This document shows positions 34,262 through 43,600 of a stretch of 64,000 nt of DNA, piece after piece. Within the stretch, counting starts at the first letter, position 1. Each line of letters starts with the position of its first letter. Position numbers and translations under genes: made by a program. Below the pieces are notes generated by a model. The model searched no databases. It had not been told where the DNA came from and saw only the letters and a list, made by a program, of their open reading frames with translations. Source of the stretch: Paraburkholderia aromaticivorans. Lineage in GTDB: Bacteria; Pseudomonadota; Gammaproteobacteria; Burkholderiales; Burkholderiaceae. The stretch spans positions 4,030,001 through 4,094,000 of the forward strand of contig NZ_CP022989.1 in assembly GCF_002278075.1 (NCBI RefSeq), in the 5' to 3' direction.

Positions 34262-35233
34262 ATGAATTATCGACGTCTGGGCCGTTCCGGCCTGCAAGTC
34301 AGCGAACTGTCCATCGGCTCGTGGGTCACCTACGGCAATCAGGTGGACAACCGCGCGGCGCGCGAATCGCTTGCGGCCGCACGTGACGCGGGAGTCAACT
34401 TCTTCGACAACGCCGAGGTGTATGCGGGTGGCAAATCCGAAGAAATCATGGGCCAGGCGCTCAAGGAACTGGCGTGGCCGCGCGTGAGCTATGTGGTGTC
34501 GACGAAATTCTTCTGGGGACTCGCGGAAGCGCCCAACCAGTACCACACTCTGAACCGCAAATATCTGCTGAACGCGATCGACGCGTCACTCAAACGACTG
34601 CAACTCGACTATGTCGATCTGGTGTTCTGTCATCGCCCGGACCCGAACACGCCGGTGGAAGAAACCGTCTGGGCCATGAGCGACATGATCACTCGCGGCA
34701 AGGCGCTGTACTGGGGCACGTCCGAATGGAGCGCCGATGAAATCCGCGCCGCTTATGACATCGCGCAACGGCATCATCTGCACAAGCCGGTCATGGAGCA
34801 GCCGCAGTACAACCTGTTCCACCGCAACCGCGTCGAGCAGGAATACAAACGGCTTTACGAGGATATCGGCCTCGGCCTGACCACCTGGAGCCCGCTTGCG
34901 TCCGGTCTGCTGACCGGCAAATACCGCGACGGCGTACCGGCCGACAGCCGCGCGCAACTGCAAGGCTACGACTGGCTGCGCAAGCAGGTCACCGACGCAG
35001 GCAAGAACGACGTGGTCGGCAGGCTCGGCGAAGTGGCGGACGAGTTGGGCTGCACGGTCGGTCAGCTCGCCATTGGCTGGATTCTGAAGAACCCCAATGT
35101 CAGCACGGTGATTACGGGTGCGTCGCGGGTCGAACAGATCGCCGAAAACATGAAGTCCGCCGAGGTGGCCGAGCGGATCACGCCGGAATTCAAGGAGCGA
35201 ATCGAGGAAATTGTCGGCGACGCGCACGACTGA
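34262..35233 (+). CDS. Aldo-keto reductase (YghZ/Kv-beta-like)
   Basis: The product is 323 residues from the ATG at 34262, preceded by AAGGAGG. The catalytic tetrad is complete: Asp49, Tyr54, Lys82 and His124. The sequence [17 protein letters not shown] and [17 protein letters not shown] place it near the Kv-channel beta-subunit-like and YghZ reductases, which act on methylglyoxal and similar aldehydes with NADPH. The substrate here is unknown. It is transcribed away from bdhA. Confidence 0.92.
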   Translation: MNYRRLGRSGLQVSELSIGSWVTYGNQVDNRAARESLAAARDAGVNFFDNAEVYAGGKSEEIMGQALKELAWPRVSYVVSTKFFWGLAEAPNQYHTLNRKYLLNAIDASLKRLQLDYVDLVFCHRPDPNTPVEETVWAMSDMITRGKALYWGTSEWSADEIRAAYDIAQRHHLHKPVMEQPQYNLFHRNRVEQEYKRLYEDIGLGLTTWSPLASGLLTGKYRDGVPADSRAQLQGYDWLRKQVTDAGKNDVVGRLGEVADELGCTVGQLAIGWILKNPNVSTVITGASRVEQIAENMKSAEVAERITPEFKERIEEIVGDAHD

Positions 35234-35250
35234 GCGGGCCGGCAACTGAA

Positions 35251-35296
35251 CGCGTAACATGGCCCCGGTGGATTGCGGCCAGGGCCATGTTACGCG
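35251..35296. repeat. 15-bp perfect inverted repeat downstream of the aldo-keto reductase
   Basis: CGCGTAACATGGCCC at 35251-35265 is repeated in exact complement at 35282-35296, with a 16-base loop. There is no T tract, so it is not a classic terminator, although a stem this long may still end transcription or protect the mRNA end. The stretch from here to rlmJ also holds two copies of CGTCGTGCAGCC (about 35389 and 35449). Confidence 0.85.
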
Positions 35297-35527
35297 AGTT
35301 ACTCGAGGCGCTCGCGGCAAAGCGCCGGTGCGTGGCGCGGCGTCGCGTACAATACGCGACCGCGCCGCACTCCGGCACCGTATGTCCGTCGTGCAGCCGG
35401 CGTTGTGTAGGCCACGTTGTGCTGCCCCGCGTTGTGCGGCCCGCATACGTCGTGCAGCCAGCCGCATTGCATCCGCAGCGCCGATTCCGCCCTGGAGCGG
35501 CATGCCCTCTTTCAGCGTTTCCTCATC

Positions 35528-36373
35528 ATGCTCAGCTACCGCCACGCCTTTCATGCAGGCAATCACGCCGACGTTCTGAAACACGCCGTCGTGTTGCAGC
35601 TCCTGCGCTATCTCGGCCAGAAGGACAAATCCTACTGGTATATCGACACGCATGCTGGCGCCGGCGTCTATTCGCTGAAGGAAGGCTACGCGACCAAAAC
35701 CGGCGAGTTCCAGACCGGCATCGCCAGATTGTGGGAGCGCAACGATCTGCCGCCCATGTTCGCCGACTACGTCGACGAAGTGAGCGCGCTCAATCCGGAC
35801 GGCCAGTTGCGCTTCTATCCGGGCTCGCCGTATATCGCCTGGCGGCAGATGCGTGAACAGGACCGCATGCGTCTGTTCGAACTGCACACCACCGAAATCG
35901 ACGTATTGCGCCACAATTTCCGCGACGCCGGCCGCCGCGCCATGCTGTATGCAGGCGACGGTTTCGAAGGCATTCTGGCCTTGCTGCCGCCGGCGCCGCG
36001 CCGCGCGCTGGTGCTGCTCGATCCGTCGTATGAGGACAAACGCGACTACACGCGCACGTTGCGCTGCGTCGAAGAAAGTCTGAAGCGCTTTCCGACCGGC
36101 ACATACGCCATCTGGTATCCGCAGGTGAGGCGCCCCGAGTCGCAGCGCTTCCCCGATCAGTTGAAGAAGCTGCAGGAGCGTAACTGGCTGCACGTGAGCC
36201 TGACGATCAGCAACCCGCCTGCCGACGGTTTCGGACTCTTCGGCAGCGGCATGTTCATCCTGAACCCGCCCTACACGCTGGCAAAAACGCTGAAAGACCA
36301 GATGCCCTGGCTCGTCAAGGCGCTCGGCGAAGACAAAGCCGCACAGTTCAAGGTCGAGTATCGCGGCGACTGA
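35528..36373 (+). CDS. rlmJ: RlmJ, 23S rRNA adenine-2030 N6-methyltransferase
   Basis: RlmJ methylates A2030 of 23S rRNA using S-adenosylmethionine. The ATG at 35528 (MLSYRHAFHAGNHADVLKH) gives 281 residues, the family length. The conserved YIDTHAGAGVYSL cofactor motif and LVLLDPSYEDKRDY, the methyltransferase catalytic region, are present. The C-terminal NPPYTL is also typical. It was formerly annotated as YhiR/ComJ. Upstream frame extension is unconserved. Confidence 0.94.
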   Translation: MLSYRHAFHAGNHADVLKHAVVLQLLRYLGQKDKSYWYIDTHAGAGVYSLKEGYATKTGEFQTGIARLWERNDLPPMFADYVDEVSALNPDGQLRFYPGSPYIAWRQMREQDRMRLFELHTTEIDVLRHNFRDAGRRAMLYAGDGFEGILALLPPAPRRALVLLDPSYEDKRDYTRTLRCVEESLKRFPTGTYAIWYPQVRRPESQRFPDQLKKLQERNWLHVSLTISNPPADGFGLFGSGMFILNPPYTLAKTLKDQMPWLVKALGEDKAAQFKVEYRGD

Positions 36374-36380
36374 GTTGGCC

Positions 36381-36413
36381 GGCCCGGCTGCCACCGCAGG
36401 TGGCTACCGGGCC
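36381..36413. terminator. Hairpin between convergent rlmJ and the binding-protein gene
   Basis: GGCCCGG pairs with CCGGGCC, with an inner GCCACC/GGTGGC stem. It has no clear T tract but sits exactly between two convergent genes. Confidence 0.6.
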
Positions 36414-36476
36414 GGGGGAAGCTTGCCGGCGGCCACTTGCAAGAGCGCGCGCGAGCGGGCACCCGGTCAGTCCCGC

Positions 36477-37517
36477 CTATTTGAGCTGCGCCGCGGCCTT
36501 GTGGGCGAAGTCGTTGGTATAGGTCGCGTTCAGGTCGATCTTTTTCGGGTCGAGCCGGTTGTCGAACGAGGACAACGCGCGTAACGAGGTCGCCGGGCCG
36601 TCGGCGGGCATCAGACCATCCGGCGAATAGGCGTCGCGCACGTTGTGAAAAGCCTCCACGTAAAGCGCCGGGTCGTTGAGCAGATAGGCGGGCGGCACCA
36701 TCTTCAGCAGATCCGCATCGCTCGCGCTCTGCAGCCAATGATCCGCGCGCACGATTGCATTGGCGAGCGCCTGGGTGGTCTTCGGATATTTCTGGATGAA
36801 ACTGTCCGATGCATACAGCGTCGCCGCCGGCATCGTCCCGCCGAACACCTCTTGCGTGCCCTTCACCGTGCGCGTATCGACCAGCACTTTGATCGCGCCG
36901 CTGCGGGCCAGTTTGGTCATCATCGGATCGACGTTGGAGAGCGCGTCGATCTGCCCGCCGCTCACCGCCGCGAGCACCGAGGCGCCGCTGCCCACGCCGA
37001 TCGCCGAAATCTCGTTGCGCTGTACGCCGGCCTTGCGCAAAGCTACCGTGAGCACGAGATCCGTCGACGAACCCGGCGCGCTCACGCCGACTTTCGCGCC
37101 TTTGAAGTCCGCCATCGTCTTGATCTGATCCGCCTTCGATTTCAGCACCGCGACAACGATTTGCGGCGCGCGCCCCATCACCGCGAACGCCCGGTAGTGC
37201 TGCCCTTTCTCCTGCATGAACAGCGTGTGCTCGTACGCGCCCGCGCCTACGTCGGCGCTACCGCCCACTACCGCTTCCAGCGCTTTCGACCCGCCCGCGA
37301 AGTCCTCGAGGGTGACGTCGAGCCCTTCATCCTTGAAGTAGCCCAGTTGCTGCGCGACGAGTACCGGCAGATAGTAAAGACCCGGCAGACCGCCGACTGC
37401 CATCGTCAGCGCGGGCTTTTCCGGTGTGTCTTTGGCGAGCGCGGCGCCGGGCAGCGCGGCGAGCGCAAGCAGCGTTACACAGGCGCTGGCGGCCTGTCGC
37501 ATCCAGTGAGTGGGCAT
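36477..37517 (-). CDS. ABC transporter substrate-binding protein (SsuA/NMT1-like), orphan
   Basis: The ATG at 37517 (MPTHWMRQAASACVTLLALA), behind an AGGAG site, gives 346 residues with a Sec signal peptide cut near residue 28 (GAALAKD). The fold matches periplasmic binding proteins for nitrate, sulfonates, taurine or thiamine precursors, shown by LTMAVGGLPGLYYLPVLVAQ and VGVSAPGSSTDLVLTVALRK. No permease or ATPase gene lies on either side, so its partners must be elsewhere. The substrate cannot be told. Confidence 0.9.
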   Translation of the reverse strand: MPTHWMRQAASACVTLLALAALPGAALAKDTPEKPALTMAVGGLPGLYYLPVLVAQQLGYFKDEGLDVTLEDFAGGSKALEAVVGGSADVGAGAYEHTLFMQEKGQHYRAFAVMGRAPQIVVAVLKSKADQIKTMADFKGAKVGVSAPGSSTDLVLTVALRKAGVQRNEISAIGVGSGASVLAAVSGGQIDALSNVDPMMTKLARSGAIKVLVDTRTVKGTQEVFGGTMPAATLYASDSFIQKYPKTTQALANAIVRADHWLQSASDADLLKMVPPAYLLNDPALYVEAFHNVRDAYSPDGLMPADGPATSLRALSSFDNRLDPKKIDLNATYTNDFAHKAAAQLK

Positions 37518-37791
37518 TCGATGTCTCCTTGTTCTGTTTTTCGTTCGGTGCGGTGGCGGCCGCGCTGATGCGTGGCCTGAATCGCCGGCGAGAGACCGCG
37601 CGATGATTGTCGTCGGATGGTTTCGCCCGCGCCATGCGCCCAAACCCCAATGGCGCGCGCCATCGCGGCTCGTCAGGCGCGCAAAACGCTGGCGGGACCC
37701 GCGAGCGTTAAACGGCGGCTACGGCATAGCCGCTCAGCGAGGCGTCAAAGGAGAGAGAGAAGAACTGCCGGAAGAGTCGCGCCGTGGGCGC

Positions 37792-38142
37792 TTATTGCGC
37801 ACGAGGCACGGGATGAGGCTGTGGCCGCGGTGGCGTGGTCCCGCCCGCGGGTCCCACGGGCAACTGGATATAAGGCGCAACAACGAACGGAATCGATGAA
37901 TTCGGCGCCAGTTCGGCCGGCGCCGTAATGGGCTGCGCTTCGACGATTGGCTGGCGTGAAAGCGGCGCCGTCTGGAGCACAGTTCCGCTCTGGCCGTCGC
38001 TGATACCGTTCTGCGAGTCGAGGATCACCGGCTTGCGCGCGCCGGTCGATGCGGCGGAAGCGCTCGACACGGCAAAAACCGTTGTTAGCGAGGCTGCCAT
38101 GGTCAAGACCAGGACGGATTGGAGCGAGCGGAAAGATGGCAT
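37792..38142 (-). CDS. Secreted hypothetical protein, proline-rich
   Basis: A 116-residue protein I do not recognise. A Sec signal peptide covers about residues 1 to 30 (LVLTMAASLTTVFAVSSASA). The mature part contains KPVILDSQNGISDGQSGTVL and a Pro-rich C-terminus. It has no Cys. Ribosome-site quality is moderate. It reads toward the orphan binding-protein gene with 274 bases between them that hold nothing recognisable. Confidence 0.6.
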   Translation of the reverse strand: MPSFRSLQSVLVLTMAASLTTVFAVSSASAASTGARKPVILDSQNGISDGQSGTVLQTAPLSRQPIVEAQPITAPAELAPNSSIPFVVAPYIQLPVGPAGGTTPPRPQPHPVPRAQ

Positions 38143-38283
38143 GAGCGGACCGGTTGAGTGTAAGAAGCCGGGTTGCGCAGAAAACGCTTTACCTTACCGC
38201 GACGGTCGCCGCGAAGCTAGTCGATATTCGCCACGAGTAGTCTGCGGGCGCCGCTTTGCCACGAATTTCGAGGCCCAGATGTG

Positions 38284-38307
38284 ACAAAGCCCCGCATAGA
38301 CGGGGCT
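38284..38307 (-). terminator. Terminator of the DUF3563 gene
   Basis: On the minus strand AGCCCCG pairs with CGGGGCT around a six-base loop and is followed by TTTGTC. It lies 65 bases after the DUF3563 stop. Confidence 0.65.
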
Positions 38308-38371
38308 CAACACTTTTACCGCCGTGACCGCGCAAATGGTGCAGTCGGATCACGCTTGATGCATTTGAAAC

Positions 38372-38518
38372 TTACAGCGAGTAGCCGCCGGTTTCGAGCG
38401 AACGGATGCGCTGTTCGAGTTGGACGATGTCCGAGGACGACGCCAGATACTCTTCACGACGGGTGCGTTCAGCAGTTTCAAACCAGGTGCTCAGCTTTTC
38501 AAGTACGTATGCAAACAT
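38372..38518 (-). CDS. DUF3563 family small protein
   Basis: The frame is 48 residues, starting MFAYVLEKLSTWFETAERTR behind GGAGAACATC. The rest is REEYLASSSDIVQLEQRIRS and ends ETGGYSL. This is the DUF3563 pattern found in short Burkholderiaceae proteins of unknown function. It is amphipathic in the N-terminal helix and charged later, and it is not exported. Confidence 0.75.
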   Translation of the reverse strand: MFAYVLEKLSTWFETAERTRREEYLASSSDIVQLEQRIRSLETGGYSL

Positions 38519-38821
38519 GATGTTCTCCAAGGATCAGATTGTATCCCCGGTGGATTGGGCATCAGGGATTTCCCGTAAAAGGGTTAACCCGGATTATAGA
38601 CCGATAGTGCAACCTTGCTAGTGAAATGCCCGCATGACGTGCATTCCGTTTTGGAATGGTGCACGAACGTGGTGTGCGTAAGTGATTGATTTCGCGGAAT
38701 TCAGCTTAGAATTTTTGCGATGTGTGATGTTACCCCATATTTAGACGCACAATATTGGTGCAAAACGCCCGAGAGTTGCTCCGGGATCGTCCTGTCGGGT
38801 TGCACCCGCCGCCACAACGCG
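38519..38821. other. Non-coding stretch between DUF3563 and cueR
   Basis: About 300 bases, more AT-rich than its neighbours. It must carry the promoter of the DUF3563 gene (minus strand) and the cueR 3' end. I see no gene, terminator or clear operator. Confidence 0.4.
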
Positions 38822-39244
38822 TCAAATCGGATGACAACCCTGCCCGGAAACCAGATCAGTATCGGCGAGCCGCTCGATAATCGGACAATCGGGGCGATCA
38901 TCCCCGTGGCAATGGTCAGCCAGGTGTGCCAATGTGTCGCGCATGTCGGTTAGCTCGGCAATGCGGCGGTCCAACTCGGCAACGTGTTCCAGCGCGATTT
39001 TCTTCACTTCGACGCTGGCGCGGGAGCGATCGTGCCACAACGCCAGCAGCCGTCGAATATCCTCGACGAGAAAACCGAGCCGGCGCGCCTGGCGGATGAA
39101 CCGCAACGAATGAACCTCCTGCGGACCGTACACGCGATAGCCCGCGCTCGTGCGCGCTTTTGCCGCCAGCAAGCCGACGCTTTCGTAGTAGCGAATCATT
39201 TTCGCCGTGACGCCCGACGCGCGGGCCGCTTCGCCGATATTCAT
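38822..39244 (-). CDS. cueR: CueR-type copper-responsive MerR regulator
   Basis: CueR senses Cu(I) and activates copper-export genes by twisting a promoter with a 19-bp spacer. The start MNIGEAARASGVTAKM at 39244 gives 140 residues. The helix-turn-helix is at the N-terminus (IRYYESVGLL). The metal ligands are Cys112 and Cys120 (HCHGDDRPDC), and Ser77, the mark of the monovalent-metal branch, is present. A perfect CueR operator lies upstream, toward the divergent copZ gene. The frame upstream to 39325 is not conserved. Confidence 0.94.
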   Translation of the reverse strand: MNIGEAARASGVTAKMIRYYESVGLLAAKARTSAGYRVYGPQEVHSLRFIRQARRLGFLVEDIRRLLALWHDRSRASVEVKKIALEHVAELDRRIAELTDMRDTLAHLADHCHGDDRPDCPIIERLADTDLVSGQGCHPI

Positions 39245-39276
39245 AGCCGTTTCCCCAAGGTGGACAACAATCGTAC

Positions 39277-39297
39277 ACCTTCCCATGATGGGAAGGT
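39277..39297. promoter_or_regulatory. CueR operator between cueR and copZ
   Basis: ACCTTCCC-ATGAT-GGGAAGGT is a perfect 8-5-8 inverted repeat and matches the CueR consensus. On the minus strand it fits exactly in a 19-base spacer between ACGACC and TACGAT, as in MerR-type promoters, directing transcription toward cueR. On the plus strand the matching boxes, TACACC and GTCACT, are poor. Confidence 0.9.
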
Positions 39298-39375
39298 CGT
39301 CACTCAATTGCGGATCGACAGGCATAATTCAACTAGCTTCAACTAGCGCCCTATCCATTTTTCGAGGCAATCCCA

Positions 39376-39615
39376 ATGACGATCGAACTCCAGGTTGAAG
39401 GCATGAGCTGCCAGCATTGCGTGGCGGCGGTCACGAACGCAATCCGCGAACACGATGAAGCCGCACAAGTCCAGGTGGATCTGGCTTCCGGGCGCGTGAC
39501 GGTCGAATCGGCGCAACCGGCTGAGACGCTGAAGGCCGCCATCGACGAAGCCGGCTACACAGTGACGAACGTGGCAAGTCGTCCTGCAACGAGCGCGTCC
39601 GGCGCAGTCCGTTAA
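39376..39615 (+). CDS. copZ: Copper chaperone CopZ (heavy-metal-associated domain)
   Basis: CopZ is a small cytoplasmic copper chaperone that hands Cu(I) to export ATPases and to CueR. The product is 79 residues. The binding motif MSCQHC places cysteines at 12 and 15. The beta-alpha-beta-beta-alpha-beta fold fits through DEAGYTV. No CopA ATPase gene is adjacent. It is divergent from cueR across the CueR operator. Confidence 0.92.
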   Translation: MTIELQVEGMSCQHCVAAVTNAIREHDEAAQVQVDLASGRVTVESAQPAETLKAAIDEAGYTVTNVASRPATSASGAVR

Positions 39616-39628
39616 GCGAGTGCACGGC

Positions 39629-40549
39629 ATGTTCAAAGTTGCCCTCATCGGTGCCTCCGGGCTGCTCGGTCGCGCACTCGCAGACGAACTGGCGCAGCAG
39701 CCCGGCTGGCAGGTCGTGGCTACAGCGTTCAGTCGGCCGGCGCCTGGCAAGGTCGCGCTGGATATTCGCGACGCGCGGGCGGTCGAGCAGTTTGTCGAGC
39801 GCGAAGCGCCCAACGCGCTCGTGATTGCCGCGGCGGAGCGCCGTCCGGATGTGTGCGAGCATGATCCCGCGCTGGCCCGCGCGCTGAATGTCGATGCGGT
39901 GCGCACCCTTGCCGCGGCCGCGAACCGGTGTGGCGCATGGACGCTGTCGATCTCCACCGATTACGTGTTCGACGGCACCCACCCGCCCTATCAGCACGAT
40001 TCCGTGCCCGCGCCGCTCAATGCCTACGGGCACAGCAAGCTCGAAGGCGAGCGCGCGCTGGTTGAATCGACCGATCTGGGCTGCGTCCTGCGCCTGCCGC
40101 TGCTGTACGGGCCGATCATCAGTTGGGCGGAGTCGGCCGTGACGAGTCTGGTGCCGGCGATCGCCGCGTCGGCGGCGCCCACCGGCCGACCCGCCGTCAT
40201 GGACGCGTGGGCGATCCGTTATCCCACCTTCACGCCGGACGTTGCGCTCGTGATCCGGCAGATGCTCGAACGGCATGCGCGTGGCGACGCGATTCGCGGC
40301 ATCGTGCAATGGTCCGGCGACGAACCGATGAACAAGTACGAGATCGCCGTGCGTCTCGCCGAAGCACTGCAACTCGACGCGCACCTGATCCCGCAACGCA
40401 CGCCGGCCGATGCCACACCGCGCCCGCATAACTGCCACCTGGCTTCGACCCGGCTGGAGGCGCTCGGGATCGGTCGCCGCACACCGTTCGATACGGCGAT
40501 TCGGCAAGTGTTAACCGCGTTCCCGTGGCGCGGAGACGCACCGGCGTAG
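39629..40549 (+). CDS. RmlD-like NAD(P)-dependent reductase
   Basis: The product is 306 residues from ATG 39629 (a GTG three codons earlier is possible), with the nucleotide-binding VALIGASGLLGRALADEL at the N-terminus. The sequence STDYVFDGTHPPYQ and the catalytic YGHSKLEGE place it in the RmlD (dTDP-4-dehydrorhamnose reductase)/MAT2B branch. There are no rhamnose-synthesis genes nearby, so the dTDP-rhamnose role is unproven. It starts shortly after copZ in the same direction. Confidence 0.88.
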   Translation: MFKVALIGASGLLGRALADELAQQPGWQVVATAFSRPAPGKVALDIRDARAVEQFVEREAPNALVIAAAERRPDVCEHDPALARALNVDAVRTLAAAANRCGAWTLSISTDYVFDGTHPPYQHDSVPAPLNAYGHSKLEGERALVESTDLGCVLRLPLLYGPIISWAESAVTSLVPAIAASAAPTGRPAVMDAWAIRYPTFTPDVALVIRQMLERHARGDAIRGIVQWSGDEPMNKYEIAVRLAEALQLDAHLIPQRTPADATPRPHNCHLASTRLEALGIGRRTPFDTAIRQVLTAFPWRGDAPA

Positions 40550-40670
40550 AACGTCCCGTCCCGCGGATAGCCACGCTGGCCAGCGCAAGTCGTCCGCGTT
40601 GCGATGTACGCGACACGCGGGCACGATGGCCAGACGTCGCACTGGCGCGCTTGCCCACGGCAAGCCGGCC

Positions 40671-43600
40671 TCAATGAAAATCGCGGCTCGCCGTAGCCAG
40701 CTCGCCGAGCCATTCGCTGTGGTCCTCGAGGCGATGCGCGACGAGATGGATCACCTCGCCCTTGTGCTTCTGTTTCGCCTGGCCGGCCTGATTCGCGTCA
40801 ACGTCATGGCCGGCAAGGTTGCCTCCGGTGGCCACGCCGTCGTCGCGTTGCAAAACGCCGTACACCGCCAGCAACGACGCGCCCAGCAAAACCTTGCGTT
40901 GCTTTTCCACCAGCGACGGCCAGACGATCACATTGATCGAACCGGTCTCGTCTTCGATGGAAACGAACACCGTGCCGTTTGCCGTGCCTGGCCGCTGCCG
41001 CACGGTGACGATGCCGCACGCCCGCGCTAGCGTGCCATGCTGACAGGCGGCGAGTTCGGCGGCCGTGCGAAAACGCTGTCGCGCAAGACGCGCGCGCAAC
41101 AGTGCGAGCGGATGACGATTGAGCGTGAGGCCGAGGCTCGCATAGTCGTCGACGATTTCGCGGCTTTCGGCCGCTTGCGGCAACGCCAACGGCGCTTCGG
41201 CGATCGGCGCGTCGCGCAGCAATTTGGGCACCGTGTGCTGCGCCGTCACGGCCCACCACGCTTCGCGCCGATGTCCCGCGATACTGACCAAAGCGTTCGC
41301 CGCGGCAAGTGCTTCGAGATCGCGCCGCGTCAAGGCGGCGCGGCGCCCCAGGTCGTCGACATCGGTAAACTGCGCCTCGTGGCGAGCCGCCATGATGCGT
41401 TCGGCGGCACCCTGCGCCAACCCCTTGATCAGATGCATGCCGATGCGCACGGCGGGTCCGCGCGCGCCATAGGTATTCGACGGTTGAAACACGCGAGCCC
41501 TCAATCGCTGTGCAGCACGCCGGATCGTCCTGCTCACCGTCAGGCGCCGCAGCGAAAGATCGCGCAATTGCTGCGCCGATAGTACGGTCTGCTGACGATG
41601 CAAACAGGTTGCGTCCGATGAGATCCGCTGCCCTTCATGATCGCGCCTCTCGAATGTCGATTCCCAATCGCTCAAGGACACGTCGGGCGGCAATACCTTG
41701 ACGCCGTGGCGCTTCGCGTCCTGAACCAGTTGCGACGGCGAATAGAACCCCAGCGGCTGACTGTTCAGCAAACCCGCCAGAAAAGCAGCCGGTTCGTAGC
41801 GCTTCAACCACGCGCTGAGATAGACGAGCAACGCGAAACTCGCCGCATGGCTCTCCGGAAAACCATACTCGCCGAAGCCTTCGATCTGTTTGCAGATACG
41901 CTCGATGAACGCCGGTTCATAGCCACGCTTGAGCATCCGCTCGTTCAAATCCTTCTGATACTTCGCAAGATTTCCGCTGCGCCGCCATGCGGCCATGGCA
42001 CGCCGCAACTGATCGGCCTGCTCACCGGTATATTCCGCCGCAACCATCGCCAGATGCATGACCTGTTCCTGGAAAATCGGCACGCCGAGCGTGCGTTCGA
42101 GCACGGGACGCAGTTCATCCTTCGCGTAGTCGACCGGTTCGAGGCCCTGCTTGCGGCGCAGATAGGGATGCACCATGCCGCCCTGAATCGGCCCGGGCCG
42201 CACGATCGCCACTTCGATCACGAGATCGTAGTATTTGTTGGGTTTCAGGCGCGGCAGCATGCTTTGCTGCGCACGCGATTCGATCTGGAATACGCCGATC
42301 GTATCGGCATGGCCGCACATTTCGTAGACGGCCCGATCCTCGCGCGGAATATCCTGCACCCGAAACTTCGGAAACCCGCGCCTCAATGCGACGAACTCCA
42401 ACGCGCGCCGGATCGCCGATAACATACCGAGCGCCAGCACGTCGACTTTCAGCAATTTGAGCGCGTCGATATCGTCCTTGTCCCATTCGATCACGCTGCG
42501 GTCTTTCATCGTCGCGTTTTCGATCGGCACGAGCCGCGACAGCTTGTCTTTCGCGATCACAAACCCGCCGACGTGCTGCGACAGATGACGCGGAACGCTG
42601 CGCAATTCGCCGGTGAGGCGAATCAGATTCCGGGTGATGTGCGAGTTGGCGTCGAAGCCCGCTTCGGCGAGATATCTGGCAACCGCATCCGTGCCGTCCC
42701 ACCATTGTTGCGACTTGCTGATCCGCTCGATCAGCGACGCCTCAAGACCCAACGCCTTGCCCACATCCTTTAGCGCACTGCGCGCGTGATACGTAATCAG
42801 CGATGCAGTGAGCGCCGCCCGATGACGGCCATACTTCGTGTAGATATATTGGATCACCTCCTCGCGCCGCTGATGCTCGAAGTCCACATCGATATCGGGC
42901 GGTTCGTTGCGCGCGCGCGAGATGAATCGTTCGATCAGCATGTTCATATGCACCGGATCGATTTCCGTTACATGCAGGCAATAGCAAACGATCGAATTCG
43001 CCGCCGAACCTCGCCCCTGACAGAGAATGTTTCTTGAGCGTGCGAAGTTCACGATATCGTGCACCGTCAGAAAATACTTTTCGTATTTCAGATCGGCGAT
43101 CAGCCCCAATTCCTTTTCGATCTGACCGATTCGCTTCAGGTCCATGCCTTTGGGCCAGCGCTCCATCGCGCCGGCCATGACCAGCTTGCGCAGATAACTC
43201 GATGGCGATTCGCCGGCGGGCACCAGTTCTTCGGGATACTCATACTTGAGTTCGTCTAACGAGAAGCGGCATAGCGCAGCGATACGCAGTGTTTCTTCCA
43301 ACGTATCGCGCGGATACAGTTTGCCGAGTCGTACGCGCGTACGCATGTGGCGCTCCGCATTCGCCTCGAGCGCGTGACCGCACGCCGATAGCGGCGTGAC
43401 GAGGCCGATGGCCGTCATCGTGTCCTGCAAAGGCTTGCGCGATCGGGCATGCATGAGAACGCCACCTGCCGCGACCAGCGGCAAACCGCTCGCTTTGGAA
43501 ATCATGCGCAAGGCGTCGATCTGAAGATCGTCGCTGCCTGTTTGCCAGAGTTCGAGCGCGATCCACGCACGTTGTGCAGCGAATGATGCGAGCCAATGCG

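Noticed and set aside
34158..34265. Short frame (about 35 codons) overlapping the start of the aldo-keto reductase gene
   Set aside because: There is no ribosome site, and the peptide has no pattern of its own.
34586..36394. A 602-codon minus-strand frame opposite the aldo-keto reductase and rlmJ
   Set aside because: It crosses two conserved plus-strand genes and carries no recognisable domain.
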